Assembly (NCBI GenBank): GCA_945871915.1
Contig: CAMBXO010000002.1
Span: 1 to 64,000, forward strand
DNA length: 64,000 bases
Direction of reading: 5' to 3'
Origin: Singulisphaera sp. GP187
GTDB taxonomy: Bacteria; Planctomycetota; Phycisphaerae; Phycisphaerales; SM1A02
Under the pieces are notes generated by a model, which saw only the letters and a program-made list of their open reading frames with translations, ran no database searches and had not been told where the DNA came from. Positions within the stretch are counted from its first letter, which is position 1, and every line of letters starts with the position of its first letter. The translations under genes were made by a program, and so were the position numbers. Positions 24,950 to 32,463 of this stretch are shown here, piece after piece.

Positions 24950-25762
24950 ATGCCCAGCTTTGCACTCAGACTCGCCTATGACGGAACAAATTTCCATGGA
25001 TGGCAGCGACAGGAACCGCCTGAATCCACACCACTTCGAACCGTTCAGGGGGAACTCGACCGTGCCCTCACCGAGGTGATGCGTGCGAGTGTGAATTGTC
25101 AGGGTGCCAGTCGAACTGATGCTGGTGTGCATGCAGAGGGTCAAGTCGCTGCATTTACGGCTGAGTGCCGAGTGCCACTGGAGCGAATGGCTGCGGCCAT
25201 CAATTCCCGCTTGCCTGAAGATGTTCGAGTGATGAATGCGTGGCCTGTTCCAGATGACTTTGATCCGGTTCGCCATGCGCTTTCAAAGGGCTATCGATAC
25301 GAAATTGCGTGTCTTCGCCCGTTGACCGCTCGCCTGCCATTTGATCGAAAGTATGTCTACGCCACGCAGCACGAACTCGCCCTTGAACCCATGCGCCGTG
25401 CGGCCCGCGACCTAATTGGAGAACACGATTTCGTTTCATTCGCTCACACGCAACATGGGCGCGAAAGCACGATACGCACCATTCACAACTGCGAAGTCCT
25501 CACGCTGTCTGATGAACGAATCGCCATTGATGTTTCAAGCAATGGGTTTCTTTACAACATGGTTCGCATCATCGCTGGAACGCTGGTGGAGATTGGGCGA
25601 GGGCGAATCGACGCACACTCGGTCCCATCAATCCTTGCATCGCTTGACCGAACACGAGCCGGACCAACGCTTCCGCCCAACGGACTTCGGCTCCAGTGGA
25701 TTCATTACCCATTCGATCGTGCGGAGCCGCGACTGGGGACTGCCTTACCATGTCCCGAATGA
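24950..25762 (+). CDS. truA: tRNA pseudouridine synthase A
   Basis: TruA converts U38-U40 of the tRNA anticodon stem to pseudouridine. The 270 residues match the family (about 245-270). The N-terminal LRLAYDGTNFHGWQRQ motif and the catalytic GASRTDAGVHAEGQVAAF motif, with nucleophilic Asp57, are both present. Later motifs SFAHTQ and SSNGFLYNMVRIIAGTLVEIGRG are also conserved. The next gene starts within the last codons (an ATG at 25759 overlaps the TGA), so the two are coupled. The enzyme acts in the cytoplasm as a homodimer. Confidence 0.95.
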   Translation: MPSFALRLAYDGTNFHGWQRQEPPESTPLRTVQGELDRALTEVMRASVNCQGASRTDAGVHAEGQVAAFTAECRVPLERMAAAINSRLPEDVRVMNAWPVPDDFDPVRHALSKGYRYEIACLRPLTARLPFDRKYVYATQHELALEPMRRAARDLIGEHDFVSFAHTQHGRESTIRTIHNCEVLTLSDERIAIDVSSNGFLYNMVRIIAGTLVEIGRGRIDAHSVPSILASLDRTRAGPTLPPNGLRLQWIHYPFDRAEPRLGTALPCPE

Positions 25763-26439
25763 ATGTTGCCGTTGTTGCGGCCCATCCTGATGACGCTGAA
25801 CTCGGCATGGGTGCAACCATCTCGCTGCTGGTTTCACAGGGTCATTGCGTAACCATTCTGGATGCAACCGATGGTGAACCCACTCCCCACGGCAATCCAA
25901 TAACACGGGCGAGCGAAGCTGCCGCTGCAGCCAAAGTTCTTGGATGCCAACGCGTGAATTTGGGATGGCCCAATCGCCAACTGCAACACTCACTGGCCTG
26001 CCGCCACCAGCTCGCCGGAGAGATCCGCGTACGCAAGATTGATTTGCTTTTTGTGCCCGTCGCCGCAGACACCCATCCCGATCACCGCGCGCTAACACGC
26101 ATCGCCGAAGACGCTCGCTTTGATGCCAAACTCACCAAGTGTGATCTTCCCGGTGAGCCGCACCATCCTCGAAGGTTGCTGCACTATTTCTGCACGCACC
26201 TGAAGTCGGTTCCACAACCCGACCTCATTGTGGATTGCTCCGCATTTGCAGAAAAGAAAATGCAAGCCATCGCCTGCTACGCGAGTCAGTTTGAACAAAA
26301 TCCAGCGAATCGAAGCGTGCCTCGATGGATTCAATCCATGGGGATCTTCTACGGAAGCCGCATCGGGGCGGAATTTGGTGAACCCTTCGCCGCACCCGAG
26401 TGCATCGGCCTCAACGATCTTTCGGCCTTGCTTCCCTAA
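25750..26439 (+). CDS. PIG-L family deacetylase, BshB1-like
   Basis: A 229-residue zinc-dependent deacetylase of the LmbE/PIG-L family. AAHPDDAELGMGAT carries the metal-binding His-Pro-Asp-Asp, and HPDHRA provides the distal metal ligand. The segments LDATDGEPTPHGN...RASEAAAAAKVLG and the C-terminal CYASQF resemble the bacillithiol enzyme BshB1, which deacetylates GlcNAc-malate. Without bshA or bshC nearby this is only a likely role; other N-acetylglucosamine substrates are possible. The start may be the ATG at 25750 or the ATG at 25759, which overlaps the truA stop. It converges on the aminotransferase gene, leaving 24 bp between them. Confidence 0.8.
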   Translation: MSRMNVAVVAAHPDDAELGMGATISLLVSQGHCVTILDATDGEPTPHGNPITRASEAAAAAKVLGCQRVNLGWPNRQLQHSLACRHQLAGEIRVRKIDLLFVPVAADTHPDHRALTRIAEDARFDAKLTKCDLPGEPHHPRRLLHYFCTHLKSVPQPDLIVDCSAFAEKKMQAIACYASQFEQNPANRSVPRWIQSMGIFYGSRIGAEFGEPFAAPECIGLNDLSALLP

Positions 26440-26463
26440 AGCCTTTCAAGCAAGGCGCCGAGT

Positions 26464-27657
26464 TCAGGCGAGGCGTCGAACCGCTTCCACCAGCGACTCT
26501 GCAACATGCCGTCGCTGAGGTTCTGACAGTTCCGGATAAATGGGCAGTGCGATCACTTCGCCAGCGGCTCGCTCGCTATGCGGAAACGCACCCTCTTGAT
26601 ACCCCAAGAAGGCGAAGCACTTTTGCTGATGCAGCGAGAGCGGATAATAGATTTCGGTGCCAATTTTTCGAGCCGTGAGTGCGTCCCGAACCTTGTCTCG
26701 AATTTTGCTAGGCACGCGAACCACATACTGGTTGTAAATGTGTCGGGCGCCTTTCGGTGCAGGTGCAGGAGTACGGATCGGCAATCCACCCGAGTCGACC
26801 ATGGTGTGGCTGTCGCACGCACCCGCCGCAGCGAAGAACTGGTCGTACCACGCTGCATTTCGCTGACGACCCTTGCTCCACGCATCCAAGTGTCGCAACT
26901 TCACCGAAAGCACCGCCGCCTGCAGGGCATCAAGGCGACTGTTCATTCCAATTTCATGATGAAAATACTTTGGTTCCATTCCGTGATTGCGAAGCCGCTT
27001 CAATCTGGCGGCCAGCGCATCGTTGTTGGTGGTCATGACACCACCATCTCCAAAGCCGCCAAGGTTCTTGCTGGGGAAGAAACTAAAAGTTCCAATCGCT
27101 CCGCGGCTTCCAACCATGGTCCCGTGGACATCTTGCGTTCCGATGGCCTGCGCACAATCTTCGACCACGGCGACCTTGTGCTTGGTGGCCACGTCCAGAA
27201 TCGCATCCATATTCGCGGCCTGCCCAAACAGATGCACCGGCAGAATCGCCTTCACTTTCTTGTGGCCAGCAAATGCCTTCTCCACACTCGCCGGACACAG
27301 GTTGTAGGTCACGGGATCGCAATCCACAAACACTGGCTTTGCACCAAGGCGGTGCACGCTTCCAGCCGTTGCAAAGAAGGTAAAGGTGGGCATGATGACT
27401 TCATCGCCCGGTCCAACATCGAGTGCTTGCAAGGCCAGCACAATCGCGTCACTTCCATTGGCACATCCAATTGCGTGTGAGGTGGTGCAATACGCGGCAG
27501 TTTCCCTTTCAAGGTCATCAACCTTGGGGCCACCAATAAAGTATTGGCTCTCCATCACCTCACGAACGACTGGCTCAATTTCGGAGCGGATCGTTGCGTA
27601 TTGAGCCTTAAGATCAAGAAGCGGGACTTGAATGTCGGTTGCGGTGGCTGAAGTCAT
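26464..27657 (-). CDS. DegT/DnrJ/EryC1/StrS-family PLP-dependent sugar aminotransferase
   Basis: A 397-residue aminotransferase that usually transfers an amino group from glutamate to a nucleotide-linked keto sugar for surface polysaccharide. The N-terminus VPLLDLKAQYATIRSEI, the GCANGSDAIVLALQAL loop, VVEDCAQAIGT and the PLP-lysine motif FFPSKNLGGFGDGGV are typical of the family, as is RLDALQAAVL. The ATG at 27657 is 6 nt downstream of a consensus TATAAT, which supports a leaderless start there; longer in-frame starts lie upstream of that promoter. No other sugar-nucleotide gene is adjacent, so the substrate cannot be named. Homologs closest in motif are WbpE/VioA-type enzymes. Confidence 0.9.
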   Translation of the reverse strand: MTSATATDIQVPLLDLKAQYATIRSEIEPVVREVMESQYFIGGPKVDDLERETAAYCTTSHAIGCANGSDAIVLALQALDVGPGDEVIMPTFTFFATAGSVHRLGAKPVFVDCDPVTYNLCPASVEKAFAGHKKVKAILPVHLFGQAANMDAILDVATKHKVAVVEDCAQAIGTQDVHGTMVGSRGAIGTFSFFPSKNLGGFGDGGVMTTNNDALAARLKRLRNHGMEPKYFHHEIGMNSRLDALQAAVLSVKLRHLDAWSKGRQRNAAWYDQFFAAAGACDSHTMVDSGGLPIRTPAPAPKGARHIYNQYVVRVPSKIRDKVRDALTARKIGTEIYYPLSLHQQKCFAFLGYQEGAFPHSERAAGEVIALPIYPELSEPQRRHVAESLVEAVRRLA

Positions 27658-27663
27658 TGCGCG

Positions 27664-27692
27664 ATTATAGGGCAACGGATGCATCAACCCAA
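27664..27692 (-). promoter_or_regulatory. Sigma70-like promoter with leaderless geometry
   Basis: Read on the minus strand: TTGGGT (27692-27687), a 17-nt spacer, then a perfect TATAAT (27669-27664). The ATG of the aminotransferase begins 6 nt after the -10 box, where transcription would start. This is the best -10 hexamer seen in the window. Confidence 0.65.
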
Positions 27693-27732
27693 CCCGCCCG
27701 CACAGTTCCATACCCGGAATAACTCGATCGAT

Positions 27733-28176
27733 TCAGTGGCCCGTGCTTCCAAATCCGCCGCTGCCTCGTTTGGTGGAATCCAAGTCATCCACCACTCGAA
27801 CCGTCGCCCGCACCACCGGCGCCACGATCAACTGCGCGATACGCATGCCGTGTTCGACGGTGAACGGGGTACGCCCATGATTCAGGAGCGCCACCATTGC
27901 CTCACCTCGGTAGTCACTATCAATCGTGCCGGGTGCATTGGGAATGGTGACACCAAACTTAGAAGCCAGTCCGCTGCGAGGCCGAACCTGCCCTTCAAAT
28001 CCATGAGGAATCGCCATTGCAAATCCACACGGAACCCGTGCGAGGTCGCCCGGCCCAATCGTCATGGGCGCATCAAGGCACGCGTGCAAATCCATTCCCG
28101 CCGCTTCATCGCTTTGGTACGCGGGAACCTGTGCAGCAGGATGCAGTCGCTTGAATTGGATCTCAATGTGTTGCAT
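27733..28176 (-). CDS. dut: Deoxyuridine 5'-triphosphate nucleotidohydrolase (dUTPase)
   Basis: Dut hydrolyses dUTP to dUMP and pyrophosphate, keeping uracil out of DNA and supplying dTMP synthesis. The 147 residues contain all five trimeric dUTPase motifs in order: GMDLHA, RPRSGLA, GTIDSDYRGE with the catalytic Asp, RIAQLIV, and the C-terminal P-loop-like RGSGGFGSTG. It begins 9 bp after the OppD-like gene on the same strand and may be read through from it. TAGAGT lies 8 nt before the ATG and could also serve as a -10 box. Confidence 0.95.
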   Translation of the reverse strand: MQHIEIQFKRLHPAAQVPAYQSDEAAGMDLHACLDAPMTIGPGDLARVPCGFAMAIPHGFEGQVRPRSGLASKFGVTIPNAPGTIDSDYRGEAMVALLNHGRTPFTVEHGMRIAQLIVAPVVRATVRVVDDLDSTKRGSGGFGSTGH

Positions 28177-28185
28177 GATTCAACT

Positions 28186-29373
28186 CTAGCGTGAGCCTAA
28201 CGGCATGATGCTGCTCTCATCATGACGCCGAAAGTCTAGAGATGGTTTGGGCGACGCATGAGCTTCGAGTTCTGGAGTGCGCCAACATCCCACCCACCGA
28301 TTGGGTTCAATCTGGTGCAGGCAATACGCATCGCGTTCATGTGCCAACTTTGGACGAGCCTCAACCGGCATATGGGGCCACCATGGAATGACCCCCTTTT
28401 CGCTACCCGGAAGTTTGCGAAACTCCGCCGGATTATTGGTGACATCTTCCACCGTGGTGAGTCGATGCATTTCATTGCGAAGCCCGGGAATGCTGGAAAA
28501 GAGACCACGCGTATACGGATGCATCGGGCGATCGAAGAGTTCAAAGACGGGTGCATATTCGACCACTCGACCGGCATACATCACGCACACCACATCCGCA
28601 TTTTCTGCAACAACCCCAAGGTTGTGAGTGATCAACATGATGCCCATGCCGCGATCCCTCTGAAGTTGCCGCAACAAATCCAAGATCTGCGCCTGAATCG
28701 TGACATCCAGCGCCGTGGTCGGCTCGTCAGCCAGAAGAACCCGTGGCTGACACGCTAACGCCATGGCAATCATGACTCGCTGACGCATGCCACCGCTAAA
28801 TCGATGGGGATACTCCGCAAGCAAGTGGTGTTTGTTTTTCGTTAGAGCAACAAGATCATTCTGGTAACGCTCTTTCAAACGGTTGTAAATTCCCACTTCT
28901 TCAAGGGCACCAATGGCTCGTTCCACGGCTTGCTGCGGTGTGAGTTTCTGGTGTAAGAGAATGGCCTCCAGAATCTGGTTGCCAATCGAATAGACCGGAT
29001 TCAGGCTTGTCATGGGCTCCTGAAAAATCATGGCGATCTTGCTTCCTCGAACGGAGAGCATTTGCTTCTCGCTCATCGAAAGCAAATCGTTGCCGTCGAG
29101 CAAGATGGAGCCGCGATCCATTCGACCCGGCGGCCGCGGAATCAGTTGCATGGCACTCATGGCCGTCACGCTTTTTCCGCAGCCGGACTCTCCAACCACG
29201 GCAAGCGTCTGCTTTGGAAACAGAGTCATCGTGACGCCCGCCACCGCCTGAATGCGAGGGCCACCCGGATTGCTTGCGTTGTCGAAACTCACGGCAAGAT
29301 CCGCGACTTCCAGCACAGGACGATTCAAAAGAAGGCTCTCGCCCATTGGAGACTTGTGGACAGCGGGCTGCAT
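28186..29373 (-). CDS. Oligopeptide/dipeptide ABC transporter ATP-binding protein, OppD type
   Basis: A 395-residue ATPase for the adjacent peptide-type importer. It has Walker A VGESGCGKSV, Q-loop IFQEPMTSLNPVY, signature FSGGMRQRVMIA, Walker B VLLADEPTTALD, and the OppD/DppD C-terminal hallmark RPMHPYTRGLFSSIPG. About 15 extra residues (KNKHHLLAE region) precede the signature. Only two cysteines remain near the end (YCLH...GCW), so the usual four-cysteine iron-sulfur site of OppD/F looks incomplete. No OppF-type second ATPase is adjacent, so the protein may act as a homodimer. The start overlaps the upstream permease stop by 1 nt (TAATG). Confidence 0.9.
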   Translation of the reverse strand: MQPAVHKSPMGESLLLNRPVLEVADLAVSFDNASNPGGPRIQAVAGVTMTLFPKQTLAVVGESGCGKSVTAMSAMQLIPRPPGRMDRGSILLDGNDLLSMSEKQMLSVRGSKIAMIFQEPMTSLNPVYSIGNQILEAILLHQKLTPQQAVERAIGALEEVGIYNRLKERYQNDLVALTKNKHHLLAEYPHRFSGGMRQRVMIAMALACQPRVLLADEPTTALDVTIQAQILDLLRQLQRDRGMGIMLITHNLGVVAENADVVCVMYAGRVVEYAPVFELFDRPMHPYTRGLFSSIPGLRNEMHRLTTVEDVTNNPAEFRKLPGSEKGVIPWWPHMPVEARPKLAHERDAYCLHQIEPNRWVGCWRTPELEAHASPKPSLDFRRHDESSIMPLGSR

Positions 29374-30863
29374 TAGTGAGCCGCCTTTCGAAGTTTGGGG
29401 TCAATCGCGTCGCGTAAGGCTTCACCAAGCATGTTGTAGGAGAGTACGGAGAGAAAGATGGCAAGCCCTGGGAATACAGCAAGCCACCAGACAAAGGTTC
29501 CGGTGCTGGCCGTTGCACTTGAAAGCAATTTTCCCCAACTGGCTTGCCCATCAGGCCCGAGTCCCAAATAGGAAAGCGTTGCTTCAATGGAAATGGCTGC
29601 GGCAATTCCAAAACTGGCATCAACCAGAACCGGCGTAATTCCATTGGGCAGCATGTGGCGAAAGAGAATGGTGCGTAACGGAAGACCAACAGCCTGCGCC
29701 GCCTGCACAAATTCCTGGTTGCGAAGCTTCAAAAATTCCGCGCGAGTAAACCGTGCCGCACCCGTCCACGAGAACATGCCGATGATCGCCATCATCACAT
29801 AGGTGTTGCGAGGCAGCACACCCGCTGCAACGATGAGCAGAAACAGCAACGGAACCGCCATGAAGACTTCCACAACGCGGAACAGCAGCAAGTCCACCCA
29901 TCCGCCGAAGTAGCCCATGATCGCACCAATGGTGACACCAATCAGCACGCTCAGGCCCGTCGACACCAGACCAATCGAAATCGACAGCCGACACGCCCAC
30001 ATCAATTGTGCAAGCACATCCCCGCCGAGTGCATCCGTACCCAAGATTGTTCGTCGCTTTCCAAATGGCGTTCCCTTCCAACTTGCAAGGCTTGGGAGTT
30101 CTTCGACGCGTGAGCCCGGCGGTGCCGCCACCATGTCACTGCGAGTTGCATGCGGCGACCACGGAATGGGTGCCCAAACGCTGCGCACCGCACCCGAGGC
30201 TTCGTCATCGAGATACCGATCAAAGTTCACCAACGAGGCGCCACCAGAGACAACCGAAATGCTTCCGCTGATGGCTGCAACCATGCTCACCGCCACCACC
30301 CGTCGCCACAACGAATCGATGGTGGGAATCGCTAGAGCGAGTGCAGAAACCATCACCGCAATTCCTGCTGCGATGGTCCACTCGCCACTGCTTGTGCGTG
30401 CGATGGATTTCAACCAATCCGAGCGAATTGGTTCTGCTGCCCATGCCAGAATGGTTGGAATCAACACAACAAGCACGCCAGCCTGCACCGCTGCCGTGAC
30501 GAACATTCCCAATCGCTGCGAGCGTGAAAGCGCGCGAGGGCCGAGTGTGATCCATGGAAGTCCAACACAAAATCCAATCAGAAGGAGCCAGTCAGTCGCA
30601 GACAAGTTTGCCAGGAGCGGCCACGAACGGCTGATCACTTCGCCTTGAGGGCCGAGTCGCTCCTCGATCCATGGGTGTGCATTGGCAAGCAGCGGAGAGA
30701 AAATGGCAAAGAACGCAAGAATGGAAATCCATGTCAGGCCGAATCTCGCACCGTGACGCTTGAGCACTCGGCTCCACGCGTCCGCCCAAAAGCCCATTGC
30801 GCGAGTCTGTCCAATGCCTCGCATGGCTTCGATTCCAGAGATGACTTCGGGTGCTTCACTCAT
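29373..30863 (-). CDS. Oligopeptide ABC transporter permease, OppC type, with enlarged N-terminal region
   Basis: A 496-residue permease; typical OppC/DppC proteins have about 290-310 residues. The C-terminal core (about 270-490) is canonical: FGKRRTILGTDALGGDVLAQLMW, GAIMGYFGGWVDLLLFRVVEV, and the EAA loop EFVQAAQAVGLPLRTILFRHMLPN. Between the first helix and that core lie some 190 residues with about four additional predicted membrane segments and a polar stretch. This extension is unusual and its role is unknown. The start overlaps the OppB stop by 8 bp. It would pair with the OppB-type protein encoded just upstream. Confidence 0.88.
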   Translation of the reverse strand: MSEAPEVISGIEAMRGIGQTRAMGFWADAWSRVLKRHGARFGLTWISILAFFAIFSPLLANAHPWIEERLGPQGEVISRSWPLLANLSATDWLLLIGFCVGLPWITLGPRALSRSQRLGMFVTAAVQAGVLVVLIPTILAWAAEPIRSDWLKSIARTSSGEWTIAAGIAVMVSALALAIPTIDSLWRRVVAVSMVAAISGSISVVSGGASLVNFDRYLDDEASGAVRSVWAPIPWSPHATRSDMVAAPPGSRVEELPSLASWKGTPFGKRRTILGTDALGGDVLAQLMWACRLSISIGLVSTGLSVLIGVTIGAIMGYFGGWVDLLLFRVVEVFMAVPLLFLLIVAAGVLPRNTYVMMAIIGMFSWTGAARFTRAEFLKLRNQEFVQAAQAVGLPLRTILFRHMLPNGITPVLVDASFGIAAAISIEATLSYLGLGPDGQASWGKLLSSATASTGTFVWWLAVFPGLAIFLSVLSYNMLGEALRDAIDPKLRKAAH

Positions 30864-32448
30864 AACTCACCCTCGGATCGGCCACGGCGTACAAGATGTC
30901 TGCTACCAGCAATGCGGCGACATTGACCACTGCAATCATGAGCACATCGGCCAGAATCAGGTCTCGATCGTTATTTGAAATGGCGTCAAGCACCAAACTT
31001 CCCATTCCCGGAACGCTGAAAATGCGTTCCACCACCACGCTTCCACCAAGCATGGCCGGAAAGATTCCGACAAACATGGTGATCAACGGAAGCAAACTAT
31101 TTCGAAAGACATGTCGAACCACCACATCGTTGCGAGGCACCCCTTTGGCTTTAGCGGTTCGGACATAGTCGGCGCTCAAGTTGTCCAGCATGCTGGCGCG
31201 AGTTTGCTTCGACAGAATGGCGAATGATCCATATGTCAGGCACAGCACTGGCAACGCGACATGCCAGAGCAAATCGCCAAGCCATCCGACCTGCCAGACA
31301 CCGGCAACATCTCGACTCGGCAAAAACGGCATCGCGTCCGCAGTGGTTGCGTGCAGTCCGCTCACAGGAAAGAGACCCAAATACTGGTTGTTGGCAAGAA
31401 ACCCAATCGCAAAAACTCCAGCCAAAACTGTGGGAATGGAGTACAGCGATAGATAGAGAACACCCGTCAGCAGATCGAACCAGTTTCCCTTTCGAACACT
31501 TGCCATCACGCCCGTTGGCACCGCGATCAGATACGAAATCGGAAACGCAATCAGGTTGATCAGCAGCGTGACCGGCAACGCATCGATGATCAAGTCCCAC
31601 ACGGGTCGATTTTTCGAGAACGCCACCCCAAAGTCTGAGGTGTCAAGCGTGATCACATCGGGAATGATCGGCACGCCACTCTGTGGATAGGGATTCGCCA
31701 TAAACGCAATCGTCGCGCGTTGCCGTGTCTCTTCTGCACGCGACCACTTGGTGTGCATCGAGTGAACAGCCTCGAACAATTTCAATCTTGCGTCCGCAAG
31801 TTGGCGGACACGCTCCGTAGCCTGCACGGACGGTTGTGATACCGCTTCGCGTGCAGCGGATTCCTGTGCGGCAATAAGCACCGGAAGGAGATCATCAAAG
31901 TCCGACGGCTTGGCACCTCCCTTTCCATCGAGCCGCCCCACAAGCGGTGGCCCCACCACTCGTGCGACATCCGCCAGTGCATCCCGAAATATTCTCATGG
32001 AACCCACATACTCCCGCCGTGATCCCTCCGAATCTCGTTGCAGTAATTTGAATTCGGGAATCACCTGATCACCGGTCGAAGGCGTGAACACAACCTGCGG
32101 CTTGCGTGGAGGTGGAAAGACGCTCGTAAGTGAAGGATCGGGAATCGGCCGCGGAATCGAGATGCGTTCGCCCCGCGGCGTGCGCACATCTCGCTGTCCA
32201 AATTTAATCGGTGAAATACGGCTGAGCCATCTCACATACTGCACGATGACTGGATCGCTCAAGCCGTATCGATCCTCAAGATAGGCCTGTTGCTGTGCAA
32301 TGCCTGTGGTGTTGCCCTGCCCGCCCGCTGCTTGCATGGAGGCACCGATGCCGCCGGGTGCAAGTGCAAGAAGCATGAACACCATCAACGTGATTCCCAG
32401 AAGCGTGGGAACCATGAACAGCAGACGTCGAACAAGGTAGGTGACCAT
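30856..32448 (-). CDS. Oligopeptide ABC transporter permease, OppB type, with large periplasmic insert
   Basis: A 530-residue permease; OppB/DppB proteins usually have 305-340. Residues 1-25 (MVTYLVRRLLFMVPTLLGI) and the C-terminal half from about 290 on (ALPVTLLINLIAFPISYLIAVPTGV, DYVRTAKAKGVPRNDVVVRHVFRNS) are standard. Between helix 1 and helix 2 is an insert of about 200 mostly polar residues, rich in charged helices (residues 150-260), which would lie in the periplasm. The insert could contact the membrane-anchored binding protein encoded upstream. The start is 15 bp after that gene's stop. Confidence 0.88.
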   Translation of the reverse strand: MVTYLVRRLLFMVPTLLGITLMVFMLLALAPGGIGASMQAAGGQGNTTGIAQQQAYLEDRYGLSDPVIVQYVRWLSRISPIKFGQRDVRTPRGERISIPRPIPDPSLTSVFPPPRKPQVVFTPSTGDQVIPEFKLLQRDSEGSRREYVGSMRIFRDALADVARVVGPPLVGRLDGKGGAKPSDFDDLLPVLIAAQESAAREAVSQPSVQATERVRQLADARLKLFEAVHSMHTKWSRAEETRQRATIAFMANPYPQSGVPIIPDVITLDTSDFGVAFSKNRPVWDLIIDALPVTLLINLIAFPISYLIAVPTGVMASVRKGNWFDLLTGVLYLSLYSIPTVLAGVFAIGFLANNQYLGLFPVSGLHATTADAMPFLPSRDVAGVWQVGWLGDLLWHVALPVLCLTYGSFAILSKQTRASMLDNLSADYVRTAKAKGVPRNDVVVRHVFRNSLLPLITMFVGIFPAMLGGSVVVERIFSVPGMGSLVLDAISNNDRDLILADVLMIAVVNVAALLVADILYAVADPRVSYE

Positions 32449-32463
32449 GCAGTCGCTCGATGG

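Noticed and set aside
26578-27480. A 300-codon plus-strand open frame within the aminotransferase gene
   Set aside because: It is antisense to the PLP motifs of a well-supported gene and reads as His/Arg-rich sequence without any domain.
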